NCBI GenBank assembly: GCA_021204565.1
Contig: JAJPZE010000248.1
Span: 1-5,568, forward strand
DNA length: 5,568 nucleotides
Origin: Prevotella sp.
Lineage (GTDB): Bacteria; Bacteroidota; Bacteroidia; Bacteroidales; Bacteroidaceae
Reading direction: 5' to 3'
The notes under the pieces were generated by a model, which did not search any database, was not told where the DNA came from, and was given only the letters and a program-made list of their open reading frames with translations. The position numbers were made by a program, and so were the translations under genes. Shown piece by piece: positions 1 to 5,568 of the stretch. Numbering within the stretch: position 1 is the stretch's first letter; every line of letters begins with the position of its first letter.

Positions 1-39
1 CGCTTTTTGAGCTAAAATTTCATTGCACACTACCCCTGC

Positions 40-56
40 CGTTAAGTTAATTAACG
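40..56. repeat. Short inverted repeat / palindrome
   Basis: Positions 46-55 read GTTAATTAAC, a perfect 10-bp palindrome. An overlapping alternative pairs CGTTAA (40-45) with TTAACG (51-56) around a five-base spacer. It is AT-rich and has no U-tract, so it is not a typical terminator. It could be a protein-binding site for a neighbouring gene, or chance in an AT-rich spacer. Confidence 0.3.
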
Positions 57-98
57 TCTGTTCACGCGCGGAAAATTAACAAATCAAATGTGATGATT

Positions 99-128
99 AT
101 ACGGGTTTGGGAGGTCGCGAACCCATAT
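99..128 (-). terminator. Possible hairpin downstream of dusB
   Basis: In the minus-strand transcript, bases 128-120 can pair with 99-107 in a 9-bp stem around a 12-nt loop, centred on GGGUU/AACCC. One pair is a G-U wobble that exists only in the minus-strand RNA, since the plus-strand RNA would have a C-A mismatch. That favours a structure serving the leftward operon. The stem begins 26 nt after the dusB stop codon. No run of U follows, so it may be a weak terminator, an RNA 3'-end stabiliser or coincidence. Confidence 0.3.
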
Positions 129-154
129 TAAGCCGAACGCGAAGGCGTAAGAGG

Positions 155-1210
155 TTAATCTTCGGCAGGGGCGGCGCATGCCTTTACCCTCTGCCGGCAC
201 TCTTCGAGAATAGCGTTCAGGCTCTCCGCCGTGTCGGCGCGGAGCATGGCTATGCGTGTCTGACGGAAATCGGGAATACCCTTGAAGACGGGTGTTGCGG
301 CGAGGTGGCGGCGGGTATGAAGTATGCCGCGACGTTCGTCGAGTTGCGTTACATTTATTCGTAACAGCTCTTTTAATATATCTATTTGCCGGTCGATGGA
401 GAGCCGCTCGGGGGCGAATATCCACGGCTGACCGAAGGTCGCGCGCCCGATCATCACAGCATCGACGCCGTATCTTGCCCGCGCCGCCTCCGCGTCCGCT
501 ATGCTCCGGATGTCCCCGTTGCCGATTATAGGTATCGTTATCTTCGGGTTGCTCTTCACCTCACCTATCAGCGTCCAGTCCGCCTCCCCGGTGTACATCT
601 GCGAGCGGGTGCGTCCGTGAACGGTCAGAGCGGCGATGCCGCAGTCCTGCAACCGCTCCGCAAGCTCCACGATAAAGGGGCGCTTGCCGGCTCCGGGTAT
701 GGACAACGACGCATCATACATCGCCGGCACATCCCAGCCGAGTCGGGTCTTGACGGTTACCGGCGTGTGTACGGCGTTCACCACAGCCCGCGTAATGTCT
801 AAAAGGAGCGGCACATTGCGGAGCATTCCCGCCCCCGCGCCCTTGCCCGCAACTTTCTTCACGGGGCATCCGAAGTTAAGATCGATAATGTCAGGACGCG
901 CCTCAGCCTCGACAATACGTGCAGCCTCAACCGTCGCCGCAACATCTCTGCCGTAGATTTGAATACCCACGGGGCGCTCCTCTTCGTCTATCGCCAGCTT
1001 CCTTACCGTGGCGTTCACCTCGCGCACAAGCGCCTCCGCACTGATAAATTCCGTATAGACGACGGCCGCTCCGAAATACTTGCACAGCCGCCGGAACCCG
1101 ATGTCGGTTACGTCTTCCATAGGTGCGAGCAGGAGCGGCACGCTGCCGGTGCGCTCTCGTGCGGACACGAGATAATCCGCGAAACGGAAAGGGGCTTTCA
1201 CGGGGCACAT
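155..1210 (-). CDS. dusB: tRNA-dihydrouridine synthase (DusB type)
   Basis: A cytoplasmic FMN enzyme that uses NADPH to reduce specific uridines in tRNA to dihydrouridine. The 351-residue product has the family's TIM-barrel motifs in order: APMEDVTD at 29-36, GIQIYG at 82-87, NFGCP at 112-116 with the expected catalytic Cys115, VKTR at 153-156, the TVHGRTR stretch at 196-202, IGNGD at 229-233 (phosphate side of FMN) and MIGRATFGQPW at 253-263. A C-terminal helical tRNA-binding domain fills roughly 270-345. Compared with E. coli DusB as I remember it, about 14 extra residues sit between GW (158-159) and the helix starting near 180. The ATG at 1210 is the only Met before the first motif and leaves a longish N-terminus; a GTG at 1165 is an alternative start. 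It is last in the leftward operon, 19 bp after dprA, with an alternating AT tract in place of a Shine-Dalgarno. DusB rather than another Dus paralogue is inferred from overall similarity. Confidence 0.94.
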   Translation of the reverse strand: MCPVKAPFRFADYLVSARERTGSVPLLLAPMEDVTDIGFRRLCKYFGAAVVYTEFISAEALVREVNATVRKLAIDEEERPVGIQIYGRDVAATVEAARIVEAEARPDIIDLNFGCPVKKVAGKGAGAGMLRNVPLLLDITRAVVNAVHTPVTVKTRLGWDVPAMYDASLSIPGAGKRPFIVELAERLQDCGIAALTVHGRTRSQMYTGEADWTLIGEVKSNPKITIPIIGNGDIRSIADAEAARARYGVDAVMIGRATFGQPWIFAPERLSIDRQIDILKELLRINVTQLDERRGILHTRRHLAATPVFKGIPDFRQTRIAMLRADTAESLNAILEECRQRVKACAAPAED

Positions 1211-1219
1211 ATATATATA
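1209..1219. repeat. Alternating AT tract at the dusB start
   Basis: Eleven bases of strictly alternating A and T fill the first part of the 19-bp dprA-dusB gap and run into the dusB start codon, whose A and T are the tract's last two bases on the minus strand. An unstructured AT-rich leader is what Bacteroidota translation starts usually have instead of a Shine-Dalgarno, so a role in ribosome access is plausible. Changes in repeat number would alter leader length but not the reading frame of dusB. Confidence 0.5.
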
Positions 1220-1229
1220 AAGAAAAGTG

Positions 1230-2351
1230 TTAAAGGAGATGATAACAACCGCCCGCCATACCGCGCACGACGCCTTTCATCTCAAGGTTGAACATCAGCG
1301 CAAGCACCTTTTGTATCGGCATTCCGGACTTCACCGTAAGCACATTCACCTGCAAATCGTTCGTCTCTTGCAATACGCCGACGATTGTCTTCTCGTCGTC
1401 GGACAGGTTTTCAAAGAGACGCCGCTCTATCCCTTCACGCTTGGCTTCGTTCAACTTGACGTCCGTGTCCCAACGCATCGCTTTCACTAAGTCCTCCGCG
1501 CCGGTTATTAAACTTGCGTTGTTGTCGCGTATCAGGTTATTGCAACCCTGGCTGTACTCCGCCGTTACCGCGCCCGGGAATGCAAATACGTCTTTATTAT
1601 AACTGCGTGCGATACTCGCCGTTATCAATCCGCCGCCTTTCGCCGCACTCTCTACGACGATTGTGCAGTCCGACAGACCCGCCACAATACGGTTCCTTTG
1701 GACGAAGTTCCCCCTCATCGCCGTTGTCTGCGATACGTACTCCGTCACCAAGCCGCCTTGCTCCAACATTTTCTTCGCCGTGTCTTTATGCGAATACGGA
1801 TATATCTGGTCGAGCCCGTGAGCTAAGACGGCGACCGTCGGGAAACCGTTGGCAAGCGCCTCGCGATGTGCGGTTATGTCGACCCCGTAGGCTAATCCGC
1901 TGACGACTAACACCTCTCCGTAGGGGCGCAAATCGCTCATCAGGCGGTGCAGGAGGTCGAAGCCGTAAGTAGTGCAATGCCGTGTGCCGACAACGGAAAC
2001 TATCCGTTTATGGTTAAGGTCGGCTGTCCCCTTATAATACAACACCACAGGTGCATCGCTGCAATCGCTAAGCCGTTGAGGGTACGAAGGGCTGTTCATG
2101 GGGAATATCTCCACGCCGTTCGCCTTGCACCAAGTGTACTCGGCTTCGGCGCGATGCATTGCTTCGTCAATGTTCAGCAGGGCTTGCTCCGCTTTCGGGG
2201 ATATGTCGGGCACGGCATCACGCAAGTTGCCGCGGTTGTCAATCACCTCTGTTGCCGAGCCGAAGCGTTGGTAAAGCTCGCGCAAACCGGCGAGGCTGAT
2301 ATACGCCAGCCGCGTTAAGGCAATGCTGCAGATTTGTTCCCGTTCGTTCAT
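1230..2351 (-). CDS. dprA: DNA-processing protein DprA
   Basis: DprA (Smf) binds incoming single-stranded DNA in the cytoplasm and loads RecA onto it during natural transformation; it is also widespread in bacteria not known to be competent. The 373-residue product shows the usual three parts: an N-terminal helix-hairpin-helix/SAM-like region (about 1-65), a Rossmann-like core (about 75-290) and a C-terminal winged-helix-like domain (about 315-373). Core motifs are VGTRHCTTYG at 121-130, SGLAYGVDITAH at 151-162, LAHGLDQIYP at 176-185, FVQRNRIVAGLSD at 216-228, GGGLITA at 239-245 and a GCNNLI stretch at 269-274. The ATG at 2351 is chosen because it overlaps the thioesterase stop in an ATGA arrangement and starts exactly where the DprA N-terminal domain should. 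The frame stays open to 2417, but that extension is Arg-rich and covers the thioesterase gene. All core motifs are intact, so the gene looks functional; whether the host is competent cannot be seen here. Confidence 0.96.
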   Translation of the reverse strand: MNEREQICSIALTRLAYISLAGLRELYQRFGSATEVIDNRGNLRDAVPDISPKAEQALLNIDEAMHRAEAEYTWCKANGVEIFPMNSPSYPQRLSDCSDAPVVLYYKGTADLNHKRIVSVVGTRHCTTYGFDLLHRLMSDLRPYGEVLVVSGLAYGVDITAHREALANGFPTVAVLAHGLDQIYPYSHKDTAKKMLEQGGLVTEYVSQTTAMRGNFVQRNRIVAGLSDCTIVVESAAKGGGLITASIARSYNKDVFAFPGAVTAEYSQGCNNLIRDNNASLITGAEDLVKAMRWDTDVKLNEAKREGIERRLFENLSDDEKTIVGVLQETNDLQVNVLTVKSGMPIQKVLALMFNLEMKGVVRGMAGGCYHLL

Positions 2352-2749
2352 CCCAAATATTCGGCGAAGGCGGAGCACACCTCTTCCGAGTCGTCTAATT
2401 GCCCGTTGACCACGCAAACCACATCCACCGTCGCCATAAAGCAGAGTTTATCGTCGGGCTGTTTTGTTATCCTGTGGTCGAAGACGTAACGTAATCCGCG
2501 CTTCGACATCGTTGTATGCACGCAGAAACGGTCTTCCGTGCGGAGCATCGACTTATATTGCAGGCTCATTCGGGCAGCTACAAGGTCGATGCCGCGTGAG
2601 TGCAAGCCGGCGAAACTTAACCCCACGCTCTCCATTAACTTATGCCGCGCGTGCTCGAGATAGTGGAGATAGTTGGCGTTGTTGACGATTCCCTGAATGT
2701 CGCACTCGTATGCACGCACATCCATATCTAAATCAAAGGTCTTTTTCAT
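2348..2749 (-). CDS. Acyl-CoA thioesterase, hotdog fold (4HBT/YbgC-like)
   Basis: A small cytoplasmic hydrolase that cleaves acyl-CoA, or possibly acyl-ACP, thioesters to free acid and thiol. The 133-residue length is typical for a single hotdog domain. The N-terminal signature is clear: YECDIQGIVNNANYLHYLEHAR at about 14-35 (given here as one pattern: Y14, D17, G20, N23, N24, Y27, E32, R35), with D17 the expected catalytic aspartate and the following long hotdog helix. The rest (about 55-117) alternates strands as expected. It overlaps the upstream DUF2851 gene by 17 bp and ends in an ATGA overlap with dprA, so it is probably translated by coupling. There is no Shine-Dalgarno. The substrate cannot be read from sequence: relatives act on short-chain or aromatic acyl-CoAs or interact with phospholipid synthesis. 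Confidence 0.9.
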   Translation of the reverse strand: MKKTFDLDMDVRAYECDIQGIVNNANYLHYLEHARHKLMESVGLSFAGLHSRGIDLVAARMSLQYKSMLRTEDRFCVHTTMSKRGLRYVFDHRITKQPDDKLCFMATVDVVCVVNGQLDDSEEVCSAFAEYLG

Positions 2750-4043
2750 CTACTCGTAAATATTGGTATCCGATACGGCAACGCAGGCAGTCTTTACGGT
2801 CGCAGTAATCTTTTTTCAATTGTATGAGCGCCTGTGAGTCGCATGCATTGTTTACTTCCAAGCCGCACTCGCGCCACAGCTCCACAATATTGTTCCTCTC
2901 CGGCTTTACCTTCTCCATCATCGTAAATGCCTTGTCGCGCATCTGTTTGTCGTGTCGGAAGCGGCCGTAGGCGTAAAACAGCGGGACAATAGTGTTGATA
3001 ATGATTATCTCAATCGAAGTTTTCGAGAGGCTTTTTATGCTCTTTTCGCTTTCTTCACCGAAGAGAAAATGTGTCTGCCAGTAGGGTGTGGCGTGGGTTG
3101 CAAGGGCTTTCTCCACGTCGCGAACCGTGTTGCAGGCGAGCAAGTTGCTCATTCCCGCAGTGCGGTTGTAGTGAAGTTGCGCGAGTTGGGATAAGCGGAT
3201 GGTGGGGAAGCCCGGCGGTCGGAGACGGAGAAAGCGCCACAGCTGCGCGTTGATTGGCGTGAGCGTGAACTTCTTCGCCAAATATCGATACTCGGCTAAG
3301 AGGCGTTGGAAGTATTCGTCAGCCTCCATCGCGGCGCGTTGTTTCTCCCTCGCAGCGTCGGCATTGAGCAGTCCGGCTTGTCCGAAAAATACGGCTTCGA
3401 TTTGGAAAAGGTCATCTCTGTGGTGGTCTACGGCGTGGAGAGGGAAACTCTTAGCCCATTGCTCGAATGCATCGGCATTAAGTCCGAAGCCGAAATTTCT
3501 CGCCAGAGTGCGGAAGAAAACATCTTCCCAAGAGCCCTTGCACTCATCTAAACGGGCGAGTATGTCGTTTGCTTTGCGCTCCAAACGTTCGATATAGAGA
3601 TATGCGAGCCAATCCGAGAGCATCTCCGGAGCGACGTGCGGGATCAGGCGATAACAGCGCGGATAGCGGTCCTCTGTAAGTAAATGCTCGTAATTCGTGC
3701 GTATTCGTTCCGGTATAGGCAACTCTATCTGCGGCACTTTCTCGCCTTTTGCGTTGTATACGTTCTCAGTATCGACATCGTTGACCACGTGGAGAATGAC
3801 GTTGTTATATGCCGCGTCGGTGTCGTGCCCGTGCTGTTTCCAGAGCGAGGAACGCATATGAAGCTCGACGTTACCTACCCACAGCTGACCGTCGATCCTT
3901 ACTTTTGCGTTGAAGAAGTCGGGACCCGCGTCGCTGTTGAGCAGACCTACATCCACCACTTCAATACGCCTCCCGTCGGTCGTAACGAAGTCTTTAAGGG
4001 GAAACAAACGGTGTTTCCAAACGTAATGAAACAGCTTTTCCAT
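2733..4043 (-). CDS. DUF2851 family protein, function unknown
   Basis: I recognise this 436-residue protein as a DUF2851 member, a family common in Bacteroidota with no function known to me. The N-terminal part holds the most family-like block: SDAGPDFFNAKV (37-48), GNVELHMRSSLW (57-68), HGHD (71-74) and ILHVV (83-87). The spacing of P41-D42 and E60-x-H62, with H71, H73 and H85, resembles a metal-binding nuclease core, but that is inference. The middle (about 140-260) is helical and charged. The C-terminus ends with C414-x4-C419-x2-C422 followed by RIG. There is no signal peptide or membrane segment, so it should be cytoplasmic. Start choice: the frame is open to ATGs at 4058 and 4097, but these lie next to or upstream of the TAACTTTG promoter box at 4061-4068. 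The ATG at 4043 gives an N-terminus (MEKLFHYVWK) matching my memory of relatives. First gene of the leftward operon, overlapping the thioesterase gene by 17 bp. Confidence 0.88.
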   Translation of the reverse strand: MEKLFHYVWKHRLFPLKDFVTTDGRRIEVVDVGLLNSDAGPDFFNAKVRIDGQLWVGNVELHMRSSLWKQHGHDTDAAYNNVILHVVNDVDTENVYNAKGEKVPQIELPIPERIRTNYEHLLTEDRYPRCYRLIPHVAPEMLSDWLAYLYIERLERKANDILARLDECKGSWEDVFFRTLARNFGFGLNADAFEQWAKSFPLHAVDHHRDDLFQIEAVFFGQAGLLNADAAREKQRAAMEADEYFQRLLAEYRYLAKKFTLTPINAQLWRFLRLRPPGFPTIRLSQLAQLHYNRTAGMSNLLACNTVRDVEKALATHATPYWQTHFLFGEESEKSIKSLSKTSIEIIIINTIVPLFYAYGRFRHDKQMRDKAFTMMEKVKPERNNIVELWRECGLEVNNACDSQALIQLKKDYCDRKDCLRCRIGYQYLRVDEKDL

Positions 4044-4060
4044 AGGGTTGTACGGCATTG

Positions 4061-4068
4061 CAAAGTTA
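4061..4068 (-). promoter_or_regulatory. -7 promoter box of the leftward operon
   Basis: On the minus strand this reads TAACTTTG, an exact match to the Bacteroidota primary-sigma -7 box TAnnTTTG. Transcription would begin a few bases further left, leaving a leader of roughly 12-15 nt before the ATG at 4043. No TTTG lies at the usual 19-21 bp further upstream; the nearest one is only 11 bp away, so the -33 half is weak. It is the only good box upstream of the four leftward genes. Confidence 0.6.
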
Positions 4069-4120
4069 GTATAAATAGGCAAAGAGCGCGCCCGCACCGC
4101 TAAAATATTATGCCTTTCTT

Positions 4121-4151
4121 TTTGTTTTGACGGCGTATTAGGTTACTTTTG
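4121..4151 (+). promoter_or_regulatory. Promoter of dapB (Bacteroidota type)
   Basis: A -33 element TTTG at 4121-4124 is followed after exactly 19 bp by TACTTTTG at 4144-4151, a full match to TAnnTTTG. This is the arrangement known for Bacteroides primary-sigma promoters. The transcript would start near 4154-4158, giving a leader of about 30 nt to the dapB ATG. No Shine-Dalgarno lies in that leader. It is divergent from, and about 80 bp away from, the leftward promoter, so the two could influence each other. Confidence 0.72.
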
Positions 4152-4166
4152 CGCGTGCAAAAAGTA
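4144..4166. promoter_or_regulatory. Inverted repeat over the dapB -7 box and start site
   Basis: TACTTTTGC (4144-4152) and GCAAAAAGTA (4157-4166) form an inverted repeat around a GCGT spacer, perfect except for one extra A in the right arm. The inner TTTTGC/GCAAAA part (4147-4152 with 4157-4162) is perfect. The left arm is the -7 box itself, and the predicted start site falls in the spacer or right arm. It could be a repressor site or a small hairpin in the DNA; part of the symmetry may simply arise from the promoter box. Confidence 0.4.
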
Positions 4167-4185
4167 TGTTTTAGGCGCGAACGAA

Positions 4186-4941
4186 ATGAAGATTGCAATC
4201 ATCGGATACGGCAAAATGGGCGGGATGATAGAGGAGATTGCCCGGTCAAGAGGTCACGAGATAGTGAGCATCATCGACGTTGACAATCAGGAAGACTTTA
4301 CGAGCGAGGCGTTTCGAAGTGCCGACGTGGCGATAGAGTTCACCACTCCCGGCACGGCATACGCCAACTGCCGCAAGGCTTGGGATGCGGGCGTGAAGGT
4401 TGTCAGCGGCACTACGGGATGGATCGACCGGCACGAAAAAGAGGTCGATAGGGCGTGTAAGGAAGAGGGGAAGACGCTCTTTTGGTCGTCGAATTTTAGC
4501 GTCGGGGTCGCCGTCTTCGCCGCTGTGAACAAGTATTTAGCAAGGATTATGAACGCCTTTCCCCAGTACGACGTCGAGGAAACCGAAGTTCATCACGTTC
4601 ATAAGCTCGATCATCCGAGCGGCACGGCAATCACTCTTGCCGAGCAAATTGTAAGCCGGCTCGACCGCAAAACGGCTTGGCAACCGGGCACGCTGACCCG
4701 TCCCGACGGGCAAGTCGTTACCGAAAGCGAACCCAAACCCGACCTGCTGACCGTCAACAGCATACGTCGAGGAGAGGTGCCGGGCATTCACAGCATAACG
4801 TATAATTCGGTTGCGGACTCGATAACCATCACTCACGACGCGCATTCGCGGCGCGGCTTTGCGCTCGGAGCAGTGCTCGCCGCCGAATATACCCTTACTC
4901 ACGCCGGGCGGCTCAATATCTCCGATATGTTCGTTTTTTAG
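4186..4941 (+). CDS. dapB: 4-hydroxy-tetrahydrodipicolinate reductase
   Basis: DapB reduces the DapA product to tetrahydrodipicolinate with NAD(P)H, in the cytoplasm, on the way to diaminopimelate for peptidoglycan and to lysine. The 251-residue protein has the N-terminal Rossmann motif GYGKMG (7-12), FTTPG (52-56), SGTTGW (74-79) and SNFSVG (102-107). The catalytic signature follows: H136-H137-x2-K140 and PSGTA at 144-148, with H136 and K140 matching E. coli His159 and Lys163. RRGEVPGIHSI at 194-204 lies in the substrate-binding half. It is about 20 residues shorter than E. coli DapB, mostly in the first domain, which is usual for Bacteroidota. The start ATG lies about 30 nt behind a strong TAnnTTTG promoter and places the Rossmann glycines at the expected position. 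lepB follows after 46 bp on the same strand, with no clear terminator or promoter between, so the two probably share a transcript. Confidence 0.97.
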   Translation: MKIAIIGYGKMGGMIEEIARSRGHEIVSIIDVDNQEDFTSEAFRSADVAIEFTTPGTAYANCRKAWDAGVKVVSGTTGWIDRHEKEVDRACKEEGKTLFWSSNFSVGVAVFAAVNKYLARIMNAFPQYDVEETEVHHVHKLDHPSGTAITLAEQIVSRLDRKTAWQPGTLTRPDGQVVTESEPKPDLLTVNSIRRGEVPGIHSITYNSVADSITITHDAHSRRGFALGAVLAAEYTLTHAGRLNISDMFVF

Positions 4942-4987
4942 CTCCCGCGCCGCCGGCAGATATGTTTATTTAAGCAAAACCATAGTT

Positions 4988-5568
4988 ATGATTGATAAAG
5001 AGAAGCAGAAACTGAATATGAAACGGCAGTGGGCGAAGTGCATTATCGCGCTTTTGCTCTATGTTGCGTTCCTTATTTGGGTGAAGAGTTGGTTGGGAAT
5101 TATTGTCATCCCGTTTATCTTTGATGCGTATATAACCCGTAAAATCCGTTGGCATTGGTGGCGTGAAGCGGAGAAGCCGATACGGGTTTTGATGTCTTGG
5201 GTCGACGCTCTTGTCTTCGCTCTTGTAGCCGTTTACTTCATCAATCAGTTCTTTTTCCAAAACTCCGTCATACCTTCGAGCTCGCTTGAAAAGAGTTTGC
5301 TGACCGGCGATTATCTGTTCGTATCGAAGATGAGCTACGGTCCGCGTATCCCGCAGACCCCTTTAACCATGCCTTTAACCCAGCATACGCTTCCCTTTTT
5401 CAACGTTAAGAGCTACTTCGAATGGCCTCACTGGGACTATCGGCGCGTAAAAGGCTTCGGCAATGTTGAGCTTAACGATATCGTCGTGTTCAACTATCCC
5501 GCCGGTGACACTAGCTGCAACGAAGCCCGCTACCAAGCTCAGGATTATTACCAGCTCGCCTACAGCAT
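4988..5568 (+). CDS. lepB: Signal peptidase I, 3' end outside the window
   Basis: The leader peptidase cuts signal peptides from exported proteins at the outer face of the inner membrane. The window holds the first 193 codons plus two bases; the frame is still open at the edge. There is a hydrophobic stretch at about 19-46 and a membrane anchor at about 71-90, followed by the active-site box IPSSSLEKSLLTGDYLFVSK at 95-114, where Ser99 is the expected nucleophile. Leu follows it instead of the Met found in E. coli. The next conserved box is NDIVVFNYP at 163-171. The roughly 64 residues between Ser99 and this box exceed the E. coli spacing by about 25, an insertion I associate with Bacteroidales LepB. 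The general-base lysine box lies beyond the window, so activity cannot be confirmed. The ATG at 4988 gives a short charged cytoplasmic N-terminus before the first hydrophobic segment; Met11 is an alternative start. No Shine-Dalgarno. Confidence 0.94.
   Translation, partial: MIDKEKQKLNMKRQWAKCIIALLLYVAFLIWVKSWLGIIVIPFIFDAYITRKIRWHWWREAEKPIRVLMSWVDALVFALVAVYFINQFFFQNSVIPSSSLEKSLLTGDYLFVSKMSYGPRIPQTPLTMPLTQHTLPFFNVKSYFEWPHWDYRRVKGFGNVELNDIVVFNYPAGDTSCNEARYQAQDYYQLAYS

Larger units (their letters stand above)
1..154. other. Non-coding left flank, downstream of dusB
   Basis: No convincing coding region can be seen here. One forward frame stays open from the left edge to about position 54, but it has no recognisable protein and cannot be told from chance. 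The stretch is AT-rich between about 41 and 100. It holds a 10-bp perfect palindrome at 46-55 and a hairpin-forming segment at 99-128. No TAnnTTTG box is present on either strand, so I cannot place a promoter for a gene further left. Confidence 0.6.

Noticed and set aside
84..1291. Several open frames of 79-138 codons on both strands across the dusB region
   Set aside because: They lie in other frames of a clearly coding dusB, are rich in Arg, Pro and Ser, and show no recognisable motif; such frames are expected at this GC content.
1227..2318. Forward-strand open frames of 87-129 codons across dprA
   Set aside because: Antisense to an intact dprA with all its motifs; compositions are unlike real proteins and no promoter box precedes them.
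2352..2417. Longer dprA start at 2417
   Set aside because: The added 22 residues are Arg-rich, lie wholly inside the thioesterase gene and precede the natural DprA N-terminal domain.
4044..4097. Upstream starts for the DUF2851 gene at 4058 and 4097
   Set aside because: The ATG at 4097 is upstream of the -7 box and the one at 4058 would give an essentially leaderless message; the ATG at 4043 fits both the promoter and the remembered family N-terminus.
3684..4103. 139-codon forward frame opposite the start of the DUF2851 gene
   Set aside because: It runs antisense to the most family-like part of DUF2851 and its product resembles nothing I know; treated as a shadow frame.
4127..4132. TTGACG as an E. 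coli-style -35 box
   Set aside because: No matching -10 element lies at 16-18 bp, while a complete Bacteroidota-type promoter occupies the same place.
4961..4968. TATGTTTA as a separate lepB promoter
   Set aside because: It matches TAnnTTTG at only 7 of 8 positions and has no TTTG at the right spacing; cotranscription with dapB is simpler.
4942..4987. Possible terminator between dapB and lepB
   Set aside because: The GC-rich start has only a six-base GCCGGC symmetry and no stable stem with a following U-tract.
1..5568. Mobile element, CRISPR array, rRNA or tRNA gene, phage or defence system
   Set aside because: No transposase, integrase, terminal inverted repeats, regular direct repeats, tRNA-like cloverleaf or defence-type protein was found; coding space is filled by housekeeping genes.

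Overview
The window looks like chromosomal DNA from a member of the Bacteroidota, most likely order Bacteroidales. Three things point there. Both start regions in the one divergent intergenic gap carry the TAnnTTTG promoter box typical of this phylum, and the box upstream of dapB also has a TTTG element at the expected distance. None of the six genes has a recognisable Shine-Dalgarno sequence. The protein set (a DUF2851 protein, short DapB, DusB, and a signal peptidase I with a long insert after an S-S-S-L active-site stretch) is Bacteroidales-like. Base composition is near 50% GC throughout, and I see no sign of recent transfer.

Layout. Positions 1-154 are non-coding, with a possible hairpin downstream of dusB and a small palindrome. 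From 155 to 4043 four genes run leftwards on the minus strand as a compact unit. In transcription order they are a DUF2851 protein (4043-2733), a hotdog-fold acyl-CoA thioesterase (2749-2348, overlapping the previous gene by 17 bp), dprA (2351-1230, ATGA overlap) and dusB (1210-155, 19-bp gap). Positions 4044-4185 are a divergent promoter region. Rightwards from there run dapB (4186-4941) and, after 46 bp, lepB (from 4988), which is cut off by the window end.

How the genes work together. The leftward operon mixes functions: a protein of unknown role, thioester hydrolysis, single-stranded DNA handling and RecA loading in transformation or recombination (DprA), and tRNA dihydrouridine formation (DusB). 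The tight overlaps suggest translational coupling rather than one pathway. The rightward pair combines lysine/diaminopimelate synthesis (DapB, supplying peptidoglycan) with secretory signal-peptide removal (LepB). From memory, dapB followed by lepB is a common arrangement in Bacteroidales.

I found no mobile element, CRISPR array, RNA gene or obvious new system. The points most worth a second look are a PD...ExH pattern in the DUF2851 protein, an inverted repeat lying on the dapB promoter's -7 box, and a short insertion in DusB.
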